DNA of 64,000 nucleotides, from NCBI GenBank assembly GCA_944392455.1, contig CALXWP010000002.1:1-64000 (forward strand), read 5' to 3'. This document shows positions 9,401 through 19,109 of this stretch, piece after piece. The position numbers and the translations under genes were made by a program. Position 1 is the stretch's first letter. Every line of letters starts with the position of its first letter. Below the pieces are notes generated by a model. It searched no databases and had not been told where the DNA came from. It saw nothing but the letters and a program-made list of their open reading frames with translations. The stretch is from an uncultured Clostridia bacterium (GTDB lineage Bacteria > Bacillota > Clostridia > TANB77 > CAG-508).

Positions 9401-11123
9401 CTCCTTTCATTTGAGATTCATATACTTCTCTATATATTTTATTTGTTTTTAATAATTCTTCTGATGTTCCAACTCCATCAATTCTACCTTCATTTAATAC
9501 AACTATTTTATCTGCATCCTCAATAGATGTAATTCTTTGTGCAATAATTATTTTTGTTGTATTAGGAATTTCCTCTCTAAACGCTTTTCTAATAAAAGCA
9601 TCTGTTTTTGTATCAACAGCACTTGTTGAATCATCTAAAATTAATATTTTTGGTTTTTTAAGAAGTGCTCTTGCAATACAAATTCTTTGTTTTTGTCCTC
9701 CTGATACATTAGTTCCACCTTGATCTAATACCGTTTCATATTTAGCAGGAAATTGTTTTATAAAGTCATCCGCTTGAGCAAGTTTACATACTCTTTCTAA
9801 TTCTTCATCATCTGCTTCTTTATTTCCCCATCTTAGGTTTTCACTAATAGTACCTGAGAAAAGTACATTTTTCTGTAAAACCATAGAAACACTATCTCTT
9901 AAAGTTTCTAAATCATAATCTCTAACATCTACTCCTCCAACTTTAACTCTTCCCTTTGTTGCCTCATATAGCCTTGGAATTAATTGTACTAATGTAGATT
10001 TAGAACTACCTGTTCCACCAATGATTCCTACTGTTTCTCCAGGTTTAATTTCTAAATTAATATTTCTTAAAGCAAATTTAGTTCTATCTTTTTCATCACT
10101 GTAGCAGAAACTTACATTATCAAATACAATTCCTCCATCTTTTACTTCTTTTACTGTTCTTTCTTTATTCTTAATTGCTGGTTCCTCTTCTAATACTTCT
10201 ACAATTCTTTCAGCTGAAGATTGAGCAATGATAACCATTACAAATACCATAGAAAGCATCATTAAACTCATAAGTATTTGATATGCATATGTAATTAAAC
10301 TAGATAATTGTCCTGTTTGCATTTCTCCACCAACAATTAACTGTGCACCAAACCATGATATTAATAAAATACATGTATATACTGTAAATTGCATTACTGG
10401 TGAGTTAAATGCAACAATTTTTTCTGCTTTTTTAAAGAATGTATATACTTCGTTATTTACATCTCTAAATTTTTCTTTTTCTAGATCTTCTTTAGCATAA
10501 GCTTTTACAACTCTTATACCAGATAAGTCTTCTTGAACAACTCTATTCAATTTATCATATTTTTTAAACACTTTCTCGAAATTTGGATGTGCTTTTTTTG
10601 CTATAAATATTAAAAGGAATCCTAGGACAGGTATTGCTACTAAAAATATACAAGCAAGTTTTGCACTAATTGTGAAAGTCATTGCAAGAGCAAATATTAA
10701 CATTATAGGTGCTCTGACTAATATTCTTATAATCATTTGAAAGGCGTTTTGTACATTAGTTACATCTGTTGTAAGTCTTGTTATTAAACTTGATGTTGAA
10801 AATTTATCAATATTTTCAAATGCATATGTTTGTATTTTATCAAACATAGCTTTTCTTAAATTTTTAGCATATCCTGCAGATGCTTTTGCTGCAAATCTTC
10901 CAGATAACATACCAAAAGCAAGTGATAATATTGCAGATACAATTAAAAATATACCTATTTCTAGGATATATTTGACATCACTATTTTGAATACCAACATC
11001 TATTATTTTTGCCATTAAGTACGGAATCATAACTTCCATAATAACCTCAAAAATAACAAATATAGGTGTTAAAATTGTATCTTTTTTACAGTCTTTTACA
11101 TATTTTGCTAATTTTTTTATCAT
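9372..11123 (-). CDS. ABC exporter subunit, ATP-binding/permease (degenerate half)
   Basis: A 583-residue half-transporter, first of the exporter pair. The membrane domain spans about residues 15-300. The ATPase has Walker A GGTGSSKSTLVQL, signature VSGGQKQRICIARA and Walker B ILILDDSTSAVDTKTD. In the last motif Asp replaces the usual catalytic Glu, the hallmark of the degenerate site in heterodimeric exporters, and the partner at 7529-9400 keeps Glu. It lies 68 bases downstream of the marR-type gene and is probably co-transcribed with it. Confidence 0.9.
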   Translation of the reverse strand: MIKKLAKYVKDCKKDTILTPIFVIFEVIMEVMIPYLMAKIIDVGIQNSDVKYILEIGIFLIVSAILSLAFGMLSGRFAAKASAGYAKNLRKAMFDKIQTYAFENIDKFSTSSLITRLTTDVTNVQNAFQMIIRILVRAPIMLIFALAMTFTISAKLACIFLVAIPVLGFLLIFIAKKAHPNFEKVFKKYDKLNRVVQEDLSGIRVVKAYAKEDLEKEKFRDVNNEVYTFFKKAEKIVAFNSPVMQFTVYTCILLISWFGAQLIVGGEMQTGQLSSLITYAYQILMSLMMLSMVFVMVIIAQSSAERIVEVLEEEPAIKNKERTVKEVKDGGIVFDNVSFCYSDEKDRTKFALRNINLEIKPGETVGIIGGTGSSKSTLVQLIPRLYEATKGRVKVGGVDVRDYDLETLRDSVSMVLQKNVLFSGTISENLRWGNKEADDEELERVCKLAQADDFIKQFPAKYETVLDQGGTNVSGGQKQRICIARALLKKPKILILDDSTSAVDTKTDAFIRKAFREEIPNTTKIIIAQRITSIEDADKIVVLNEGRIDGVGTSEELLKTNKIYREVYESQMKGDDEKDGKEN

Positions 11124-11191
11124 TTCTACCTCCTATATTTATTTAAATTAATTTTTATTATAATTATTTTATTTGTTCTTCTTCATTTTTA

Positions 11192-11608
11192 TTATTCTAA
11201 ATTCTCAGACATTTTCTTTAAAGTTTTCATAAATTGATTAACTTCTTCTTCAGTTAATCCTTTTTTTAAATTATCTTCTACTTTATTTACTTCTTTTTTT
11301 ATGCTATTTTTTATTTCTAATGATTTTTCTGTTAATATTATTTGTTTTAATCTACCATCTCCATCATTTGCTTTTCTTTCTATTAAGCCGTTTTTTTCCA
11401 TTAAGCTAAGTATTTCGGCAATGGTAGCTCTTCTCATATTAAACTTTTTTTCTATGTCTTTAGCATAAACATTTCCTTTTTTTCCTGCATGACTTATATA
11501 TTCTATAAGTCCACATTGAACTGATGTAACATCATATTTAACTACCGCTTCATCGATTTTTCTTTTAACTTGCCTTGATAATATGTGAATACTTCTTCCT
11601 ATATCCAT
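11192..11608 (-). CDS. MarR-family transcriptional regulator
   Basis: A 138-residue winged-helix regulator. The DNA-binding segment (GNVYAKDIEKKFNMRRATIA, then EILSLMEKNGLIERKANDGDGR) lies at about residues 47-86, with the wing DGDGR typical of MarR. Helices flank both ends for dimerisation. It is the first gene of an operon with the two ABC exporter halves. A palindrome overlaps its own transcription start (11635-11658), so it likely represses itself and the exporter until a ligand binds. The ligand cannot be told from sequence. Confidence 0.9.
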   Translation of the reverse strand: MDIGRSIHILSRQVKRKIDEAVVKYDVTSVQCGLIEYISHAGKKGNVYAKDIEKKFNMRRATIAEILSLMEKNGLIERKANDGDGRLKQIILTEKSLEIKNSIKKEVNKVEDNLKKGLTEEEVNQFMKTLKKMSENLE

Positions 11609-11634
11609 CTTTTCTATCTCACATCACCTCCGTT

Positions 11635-11690
11635 ATATTGTTCGGTTTCTAACAATATTTTATTATACTTTTTTTTCCATTAATTGTCAA
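11635..11690 (-). promoter_or_regulatory. promoter and probable MarR operator
   Basis: On the minus strand TTGACA (11685-11690) and TATAAT (11662-11667) are separated by 17 bases, a perfect sigma-A promoter. Just downstream, over the expected start site, is an inverted repeat: AACAATAT (11651-11658) and ATATTGTT (11635-11642) with 8 bases between. A dimeric MarR protein bound there would block transcription of the regulator-exporter operon. Confidence 0.8.
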
Positions 11691-11725
11691 GCATAATATT
11701 TAATAAATTAATGAATTTTTTTACA

Positions 11726-11757
11726 AAATAAAAGATGTTAAATTTTACTTTAACACC
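11726..11757 (-). terminator. spoIIP terminator overlapping its stop codon
   Basis: On the minus strand GGTGTTAAA pairs with TTTAACATC (one G-T wobble) around GTAAAA, followed by TTTTATTTTG. The stem includes the last codons and stop of spoIIP. Confidence 0.7.
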
Positions 11758-12878
11758 TCATTTAATACTTTTGATAAGTATTTCATACTATTTAAGCATT
11801 GTTCCATTGTATTTCCTGTAGCTCCTACTTCAATTATACTTGCTCCAACAGCTAATTGCTGATTATATCTACTATCTCTTAATATTATTGGTTTAAAGAG
11901 TCCCGGATACATTTCATTTGCTTTTTCTTGTATTTTTATTGCTAATTTTAAATTTTGATTCCAATTATCATGCTCACTTCCTCCACCATTACTTCCAATA
12001 ACAAACATCATTTGAGCCGCTTCTTCTTCTCCTATTTTTACAGTTGGTGCATAAGTACTATCTCCAATAGCATCTCTATGTATATCAAATAATATGTCTG
12101 TATCTTCATTTTCTTCTAAAAGTTTAGCAACACCTTTTAAAGATCTATCATATGATTCACTATATGATGGATAATCATATAAAGTGGTATCATGTATAAC
12201 ATTATATCCATAATATTCTAAATATTTAGTAAGTTCTGTTCCAACTCTAGCAACAGAATAATTTATATCAGTTGTTCTAAAATTTCCAGAAGATTTATAA
12301 TTGTATTTCTTTGTTTTTGTATAACTTTCACAGGTATGAGTATGATATATAAGTATATTTTTAGTATTTACATTTACTTCTGATTTTAACATTTCTTCTG
12401 TAAGTTTAATATTATCAGTTTCATTCCTTATTTTTACTCCATTATACTCTGTGGTATATTTTTCTGGTACATTACTCTCTAATACTTCTGTTTTTACTCC
12501 TGTTTCAGCTTCTTTAATTTCTTCATCTGTAGACTCTTCTGTTTTAGATGCCTCTTCTTCTTTATCTTGTACTATTTCTTCATTTTTTTCTACAGCATCT
12601 ATCACACTTAGTTCTGTTGCTAATGCCATCTTTAATGGTTTTATTTCTGCTTTATCTACATTATCAACCTCTTTTTCGTTTTTATTTATATCTCCTATGC
12701 TTGGTATTACTACATCTAAACAAGAAAGAAATGAATTTTTCTCTATGTTTATTTTAGTTTTAAAACTTGAAAAGAATTTAGTAAGCCCTACAATAATTAA
12801 TATTAGAAATGTTATTTTAATTAGATATTTTATAACATCTTTCAATTCAATTACAGCTAAATTAATCATATTTTCCAT
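11745..12878 (-). CDS. spoIIP: stage II sporulation protein P (amidase/endopeptidase)
   Basis: Cell-wall hydrolase that works with SpoIID and SpoIIM to thin septal peptidoglycan and drive engulfment of the forespore. The 377-residue protein has one N-terminal membrane segment (about 18-40), a long Glu-rich linker, and the SpoIIP domain with ILIYHTHTCESYT (zinc His and catalytic Glu), ILFDIHRDAIG and SIIEVGATGNTMEQC. A second ATG nine bases in (12869) is better spaced from AAAGG and may be the real start. No gpr neighbour is visible. Its presence, with spoIVB and sleB, argues for a spore-former. Confidence 0.93.
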   Translation of the reverse strand: MENMINLAVIELKDVIKYLIKITFLILIIVGLTKFFSSFKTKINIEKNSFLSCLDVVIPSIGDINKNEKEVDNVDKAEIKPLKMALATELSVIDAVEKNEEIVQDKEEEASKTEESTDEEIKEAETGVKTEVLESNVPEKYTTEYNGVKIRNETDNIKLTEEMLKSEVNVNTKNILIYHTHTCESYTKTKKYNYKSSGNFRTTDINYSVARVGTELTKYLEYYGYNVIHDTTLYDYPSYSESYDRSLKGVAKLLEENEDTDILFDIHRDAIGDSTYAPTVKIGEEEAAQMMFVIGSNGGGSEHDNWNQNLKLAIKIQEKANEMYPGLFKPIILRDSRYNQQLAVGASIIEVGATGNTMEQCLNSMKYLSKVLNEVLK

Positions 12879-13042
12879 CCTTTTTGTACAAGTTTCCTAT
12901 ATATAAATATATTCATAGAAAACAAAAAATATAACCTATATATCTAATTTTTTATATTAGAATTTAGATTATATTTTTTATATCATATTTATTAATTGTT
13001 TTATTTTGAATATTAATTATCTAATTAATATCTACTCTTTAT

Positions 13043-14350
13043 CTAATCTTTGAATATATTAATTAATTCATCTATACTAACTTCTTTTTGATCTCCTGTT
13101 TCCATATTTTTTAAACTTACTGTTCCATTCTTTTCTTCTTCTTCACCAATTACTGCGACATATGGAACATTCAATCTATTTGCATATTTAAATTTAGCTT
13201 TTATCTTTTTATTTTCTAAATATACATCTGTATTTATATTATTCTTTCTAAGAATTGCACCTACTTCTAAAGCCCTATCATTATTATCTAACATAGATAT
13301 AACTAAAACCTTAGAAATTGATTTTTGATTATTTCCTATAATATCAAGCTCTTTTAATTTTGAATACAATCTTGTAAGTCCTATAGAAACACCTACACCT
13401 GGCATTTTCTTATCTGTATAAAACTCTGCCAAATTATCATATCTTCCACCAGAACAAATACTTCCAAGTTCTCTGTAATTATTTAAAAATGTTTCATATA
13501 CTGTTCCTGTATAATAATCTAAACCTCTTGCAATTGTAAGATCTACATTAAAGTTTTCCTCTGGAACACCAAATAATCTTATATTTTTAACAACTTCTGA
13601 AAGTTCAGATAGTCCTTGTACAAATAGTTCATTTGTAAATCCTAATTTACTTAGCTTTTCTAATTTAGAATCAGTATCTCCATCTATTTCTAAGAATTCC
13701 ATTATTTTATCTATTTTTTCTTTTTCTATTTTTAGATCTTCTAAACATTTTACCACATTATCTTTCCCTATTTTTTCTAGCTTATCTATAATTCTCATTA
13801 TATCTACAGATTCTTTTTCTAAATTAAGCTCTGCAAATAGTCCATTTAATATTTTTCTATTATTTATTCTGATTGTAAAATCATCAAATCCTAATTCTTT
13901 TATTGTAGTATATATAACACTTGGAATTTCAGCATCATTAATTAAACTAAGCTCTCCATCTCCAATTATATCTATATCACATTGGTAAAACTCTCTATAT
14001 CTACCTTTTTGAGGTCTTTCTCCTCTATATACTTTACCTATCTGATATCTTTTAAATGGAAAACTCAAATCATTGTAATACTGGCATACATATTTAGCAA
14101 GTGGAACTGTTAGGTCAAAACGCAATGCTAAATTATTTTCACCTTTATTAAAACGATATATTTGTTTTTCTGTTTCCCCTCCAGCTTTTGCTAAAAGTAC
14201 ATCTGCCATTTCTATAACTGGTGTATCTAATGGAAGAAATCCAAATCTTTCATATGATTTTCTTATTTTATCCATCATAGAATTAAATTGTATTTGATCA
14301 TTTGGTAAAAGTTCCATAAAACCTGGCAAAGTTTTTGGTTCTACTTTCAT
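13043..14350 (-). CDS. hisS: histidyl-tRNA synthetase
   Basis: Charges tRNA-His. 435 residues. Class II core with motif 1 near LLPNDQIQFNSMMDKIRKS, motif 2 YRGERPQKGRYREFYQCDID, the HisRS signatures ARGLDYYTGTVYE and GGRYDNL, and motif 3 GVGVSIGLTRLY. A C-terminal anticodon-binding domain begins near VLVISMLDNNDRA. It is the last gene of the recJ-relA-MBL-hisS block, 36 bases behind the MBL-fold gene. No T-box is seen in front of it, so it probably depends on the upstream transcript. Confidence 0.96.
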   Translation of the reverse strand: MKVEPKTLPGFMELLPNDQIQFNSMMDKIRKSYERFGFLPLDTPVIEMADVLLAKAGGETEKQIYRFNKGENNLALRFDLTVPLAKYVCQYYNDLSFPFKRYQIGKVYRGERPQKGRYREFYQCDIDIIGDGELSLINDAEIPSVIYTTIKELGFDDFTIRINNRKILNGLFAELNLEKESVDIMRIIDKLEKIGKDNVVKCLEDLKIEKEKIDKIMEFLEIDGDTDSKLEKLSKLGFTNELFVQGLSELSEVVKNIRLFGVPEENFNVDLTIARGLDYYTGTVYETFLNNYRELGSICSGGRYDNLAEFYTDKKMPGVGVSIGLTRLYSKLKELDIIGNNQKSISKVLVISMLDNNDRALEVGAILRKNNINTDVYLENKKIKAKFKYANRLNVPYVAVIGEEEEKNGTVSLKNMETGDQKEVSIDELINIFKD

Positions 14351-14386
14351 AAAATTTGCTCCTCCTATTATTTTATATCTTTTTTA

Positions 14387-15037
14387 TTATTCATCTCCAG
14401 GCATTAGATTATAGTATATTGGTTCTTCTTCTTTAATCTTAGTAGATGTTCCATGACCTGGATATACTATAGTATCATCTGGTAAAACTAATAACTTATT
14501 ACTTATTGACTGTATAATATCTGGAAAACTTCCTGTTGGAAGATCTGTTCTTCCCCACATTGTTTTAAACATTGTATCTCCAGAAAACAACATATTTTCT
14601 TTGTCACAATATAGGCTACTACCACCTTTTGTATGACCTGGAGTATGTATAACTTTAAACTCCAAATCTCCAACATGTATAATATCTCCATCATTAACTC
14701 TAGAATCAGCTTCTACACTTTTTTCATTTTCTGATACTACACCTGTAAGATTAATTTCAGGATTTTTTAATCCTTCATAATCATCTGAATGAATAAGTAT
14801 TTTTCCGCCTTCTTTATTTTTTATTTCTTCTACTGCTCCTATATGGTCTCCATGGCAATGAGTCAAATATATATATTTAACTTTAGAGCCTAATATTTCT
14901 AATAGTTCTATTATTTTTTCTGGCTCTCCGCCTGGATCAATTACCATAGTTTCTTTTGTTTTTTCATCTTCAATTATATAGCAATTAGTAATAATGTTCT
15001 CAAATTCAGATTGTACTCTCAATTCCTTTAATATCAT
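14387..15037 (-). CDS. MBL-fold metallohydrolase (glyoxalase II-like)
   Basis: A 216-residue metallo-beta-lactamase-fold hydrolase. The metal ligands are visible in THCHGDHIGA (HxHxDH), HTPGHTKGG, SGDTMF and YPGHG. It is smaller than true glyoxalase II and matches the YqgX/YcbL type found beside relA and hisS in many Firmicutes. The substrate is uncertain: hydroxyacylglutathione-type thioesters are possible, but glutathione itself is often absent from such organisms. Confidence 0.85.
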   Translation of the reverse strand: MILKELRVQSEFENIITNCYIIEDEKTKETMVIDPGGEPEKIIELLEILGSKVKYIYLTHCHGDHIGAVEEIKNKEGGKILIHSDDYEGLKNPEINLTGVVSENEKSVEADSRVNDGDIIHVGDLEFKVIHTPGHTKGGSSLYCDKENMLFSGDTMFKTMWGRTDLPTGSFPDIIQSISNKLLVLPDDTIVYPGHGTSTKIKEEEPIYYNLMPGDE

Positions 15038-15110
15038 TTCTATCTCCTGTTTTTATTTAATTTTTTTCTTTCCAAACAAGCAGAATAAATCTGTCTCTAT
15101 TTACTTGTTT

Positions 15111-17310
15111 CTATTGTTTCTTTCTTTTTACTTCATATACACTATCAATTTTTCTTAATTTTTTCAATACCTGATTTAGTTGCTCTATATTTTCTACTTC
15201 AACAGTTACTTCAGTAATTGCAATTTTTTCTTTATTTGCTTTTGATGTAACGGCTTGTAAATTACATTTAGCATTACCTAAAACATTTATAATATCTGCA
15301 AGAAGTCCTGATCTGTCATTTGCATATATCTCAATATCAACACTATATGTTGTTTTTTGATTACTCCAATAAACATCTATAATTCTGTTTCCTTCTGCTA
15401 ATAAATTTTTAGTATTAACACAATCAGTTCTATGAACAGATACTCCTCTTCCTCTTGTAATATATCCTATAATTTCATCTCCAGGTACTGGATTACAACA
15501 TTTAGATAGTTTTACTAAACAATTATCAATTCCTTTTACTATAATACCATTTGATGATGGTTTTTCTTTATGCGTTTTTTCTTTTGATAATTCTTCTAGA
15601 GTTTTTTCTATATCATCTTCTTTATGAACTTTTCTATACTCTTCAAGCATTCTAGTAATAATTTTTCCTGCAGATATAGAACCAAATCCAACACCAGCAT
15701 ACATATCTTCAATACTATTAAATTTATATCTATTTAATGCTGGCTGTAAAAATTCATTTTTAAATAAGTCATCATGTTTTACGCCAATCTTTTTAAGCTC
15801 TCTTTCAATAGTATCTTTACCTTTTTCAATATTTTCTTCTCTTTGATTTTTCTTAAACCATCCTAGAATTTTATTTCTTGCTCTTGAACTTTTTACAAAT
15901 TTAAGCCAATCTCTACTTGGTCCTTTTGATTGATCTGATGTTATTATCTCAACTATATCACCATTTTTTAATTTAGTTGTAATTGGCATCATTTTACTAT
16001 TTATCTTACATCCAACCATTTTATGACCAATTTGCTCATGTATTTGATATGCAAAATCTATTGGTGTTGAACCTTTTGGAAGTACTTTTATTGCTCCTTT
16101 TGGAGTGAATATATATACTTCATCTTCAAATAGTTCTTTCTTTAATGTAGACATAAACTCATCAGGATCTTGCATCTCACTTTGCCATTCCAAAGTTTCT
16201 CTTACCCATGCAAGTTTATCATCTTCTACTTTTACATTTGCTTTCTTTCCTTTTGCAAAACTAGACTCTTTATATGCCCAGTGTGCAGCAATACCGTATT
16301 CAGCAACTCTATGCATGTCCCATGTACGGATTTGAACTTCAAAAGGTGTTCCTTTTGGTCCAATTAATGTTGTATGTAATGATTGATACATATTAGGCTT
16401 TGGAACTGCAATATAGTCTTTAAATCTACCCGGCATTGGATTATATAAATCATGCACTACACCGAAGTGCAGCATAACAATCTTTAACTGAATTTACTAT
16501 TATTCTTAATGCAAATAAATCATATATTTGATCTAGAGTAGAATTATCTCTTTTCATTTTCCTATATATACTATATAAATGTTTTGCCCTTCCTGTTACT
16601 TCTGCATCAATCTTTTGATTTTTTAATTCTTCTCTTATTTGATCCATTATTAATTCTATGAATTTTAATCTTTCTTCTCTCTTCTTGTTTATTCCCTCTA
16701 CCAATTCTCTATACTCTTCTGGATATAGATATTTAAATGATAAGTCTTCTAGTTCCCATTTTAAAGAATATACACCAAGTCTATTAGCAAGTGGTGCATA
16801 TAACTCCATAGTTTCTTTTGCATTTGCTATTTGTCTATCTCTAGATAAATATTTTAATGTTCTCATATTATGAAGTCTATCAGCAAGTTTTATTAGGATT
16901 ACACGTATGTCTTTACCCATTGCCAAGAACATTTTTCTGTAATTCTCAACTTGTTGTTCCTCTACACTTGCATATTGAAGTTTACTAAGTTTTGTAACAC
17001 CATCAACCATATATGCAATTTCTGAGTTAAACTCTTTTTCTAGATCTTGGTATGTAGTATCAGTATCTTCTAATACATCATGTAAAAGTGCAGCACAAAT
17101 AGTATTATCATCCATACCCAAATCAGCAAGTGTATATGCAACTTGTACAGGATGTATTATATATGGTTCTCCAGATTTTCTTTTTTGGTCCCCGTGTTTT
17201 GACTTGGCATAATCATATGCACGTTGTATTAATTTAATGTCACGTCTTCCTTTTTTCTTTTTTACCACTGATATTACATCTTCTATTCCTACATCTTTAT
17301 ATTCTGACAT
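15111..17310 (-). CDS. relA: RelA/SpoT (p)ppGpp synthetase/hydrolase, read through a +1 shift at a CGG codon
   Basis: Makes and degrades the alarmone (p)ppGpp. Frame 1 (17310 to 16465) encodes 282 residues with the HD hydrolase domain (HPVQVAYTLADLG, ALLHDVLEDTD, KLADRLHNMRTL) and the start of the synthetase domain, reaching CYAAL. There an in-frame CGG (16462-16464) is followed by TGT AGT GCA TGA. Skipping the C gives GGT GTA GTG CAT and restores GVVHDLYNPMPGRFKDYIA, the conserved synthetase sequence, then TGS (FTPKGAIKVLPKGSTPIDFA), zinc-finger-like and C-terminal ACT domains. The joined protein is 732 residues, the normal length. Without the shift the synthetase would be cut in its core. 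One of six such sites in the window. recJ lies 13 bases upstream. Confidence 0.93.
16462..16464 (-). other. CGG +1 frameshift site in relA
   Basis: Codons read CTT CGG TGT on the minus strand. The zero frame stops three codons later (TGA). The +1 frame restores Gly283 of the RelA synthetase domain. The P-site codon CTT is the same as in the known prfB +1 frameshift. Confidence 0.9.
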
Positions 17311-17323
17311 ACGTTTCCCTCCT

Positions 17324-19009
17324 TTAGTATGATTTTCTAATATCTTTTAGTATTATTTGTACATTTTCATTTCCATTAAATACATTTATATCTAAGTTTC
17401 CAACAATATCTACTTTATCATCTAGTAAATATTCTTCTGATAAATTTCCCATATTAAAACCAATAGCATCAATCATAAAATTATCATCTTTTAATGTTAG
17501 TTTTAGGTGTTTTCCTTCTGATAATGCTCTTATTGAATTTATCTTTAAATTTTTAAATAAGAACATTGGCATTTTATTTGCTTCACCATATGGCTCTAAT
17601 ACATTCAAACTCTTCACATTTTCTATATTAATATTTTTTAAAGATAGTTCACTATCTATATTTACTACTGGAACAATTTTATCTATCTCACTTTTTTTCG
17701 CATATTCTTCTAATTCTTGTTTAAATCCATCAAAATTATCTTTTTTTACAGTAACTCCAACTGCCATAGCATGTCCACCAAATTTATCTAATTTATCTGA
17801 ACATTTCATTAAAGCTTCATGTAAATCAAATCCAGGTATACTTCTTCCTGATCCTTTTCCAACACCATCTTCAAAGCAAACTAATATTGATGGTTTGAAA
17901 TACATGTCAGTTACTTTAGATGCAACAATACCTATAATTCCATGGTGCCACCCTTCACTTCCTATTATTATACAAGTACTATCTTTTTCTTTTTTCTCTA
18001 TTTTTTCTACTGCTTCATCAAATATCTTTTTTTCAATTGATTGTCTTTCCACATTATATTCATTTAGCTTTATTGCTAATTCTTTTGCTAAATTTTTATC
18101 TTTACAAAGAAATAAATCTAATGCTAACTGTTCATTTCCCATTCTTCCACAAGCATTAATTCTAGGAGCTATTCCAAAAGATACTGTACTAGAATCAATA
18201 TTCTTAAACCCGATTATATCTAATAAAGCTTTTAAGCCAATATTTTTTGTCTGAGCTACTAACTTTAATCCTAATTTTGCAATAACTCTATTTTCATTAA
18301 CTAATGGAACTATATCTGAAATTGTTCCAATACACACAATATCTAAATATTTTAAATATTCTTTTTCTTCTAATTTAAGTTTAGTTGATATAGCTTGAAT
18401 AAGTTTAAAAACTACACCAACCCCTGCTAACTGATTAAATGGATACTCATTATCTTTTCTTTTTGCATCTACTACAGCAATTGCTTTTGGAATTTCTTCT
18501 GCAGGTTCGTGATGATCTGTTACAATTGTTTCTATTCCTAAAGAATTTGCATAATCTATCTCATCTATTCCAGTTATTCCACAGTCAACTGTAATCATTA
18601 ATCTGTATCCATCATCATATATTTTTTCTATTGCTTCTTTATTTAATCCATATCCCTCATTTAATCTATTTGGTATATATGATGCTACATCTAATCCTCT
18701 TTCCTCTAAAAAACTTTTTAAAACTGTTATACTAGTTATTCCGTCTGCATCATAATCCCCATAAATCATTATTCTTTCTTTATTCTCAATAGCCTTTAAA
18801 ATTCTTTCTACTGCAATTTCCATATCAGGCATCATAAAAGGATCATGAAAATCATTTCTAGTAGGATTTATAAATAGGTCTATTTCTTCTTTACTTGTAA
18901 TATTTTTATTAACTAATATTTTAGCTAATATTTCATTTATATTATATTTATCAATTAATTCTTTAACTTTGATTTCGTCTACTTCATAACATTCCCATTT
19001 TTTATTCAT
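17324..19009 (-). CDS. recJ: single-stranded-DNA-specific exonuclease RecJ
   Basis: 5'-3' single-strand exonuclease used in recombination and repair. 561 residues, the compact form of the family. DHH-domain motifs are MIYGDYDADGITSITVL, MITVDCGITG and VTDHHEPAEE. The DHHA1 motif is GKGSGRSIPGFDLHEAL followed by FGGHAMAVGVTV. A C-terminal OB-like domain starts near VLEPYGEANKMPMF. It is probably the first gene of the recJ-relA-MBL-hisS cluster. The apt gene often found between recJ and relA in Clostridia is absent. Confidence 0.95.
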   Translation of the reverse strand: MNKKWECYEVDEIKVKELIDKYNINEILAKILVNKNITSKEEIDLFINPTRNDFHDPFMMPDMEIAVERILKAIENKERIMIYGDYDADGITSITVLKSFLEERGLDVASYIPNRLNEGYGLNKEAIEKIYDDGYRLMITVDCGITGIDEIDYANSLGIETIVTDHHEPAEEIPKAIAVVDAKRKDNEYPFNQLAGVGVVFKLIQAISTKLKLEEKEYLKYLDIVCIGTISDIVPLVNENRVIAKLGLKLVAQTKNIGLKALLDIIGFKNIDSSTVSFGIAPRINACGRMGNEQLALDLFLCKDKNLAKELAIKLNEYNVERQSIEKKIFDEAVEKIEKKEKDSTCIIIGSEGWHHGIIGIVASKVTDMYFKPSILVCFEDGVGKGSGRSIPGFDLHEALMKCSDKLDKFGGHAMAVGVTVKKDNFDGFKQELEEYAKKSEIDKIVPVVNIDSELSLKNINIENVKSLNVLEPYGEANKMPMFLFKNLKINSIRALSEGKHLKLTLKDDNFMIDAIGFNMGNLSEEYLLDDKVDIVGNLDINVFNGNENVQIILKDIRKSY

Positions 19010-19109
19010 CTAAAACTCCTTAAAACACAATATACCATATATTTTACTACAAAATATACTTTTTTTAAAGTATATTTAAACAATTTAAAAAAAATTTGAC
19101 CAGTTTTGG

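Noticed and set aside
12451-12906. A 151-residue plus-strand frame over spoIIP
   Set aside because: It is the antisense shadow of the Glu-rich linker of spoIIP, rich in Ser and Phe as expected for such a shadow.
15111-17310. relA, fhs, cpaF, U32 and M23 as ordinary pseudogenes
   Set aside because: All five are intact on both sides of the break, have normal total length and motifs, and break only at CGG with the same one-base skip. Random decay would give mixed indels and stops.
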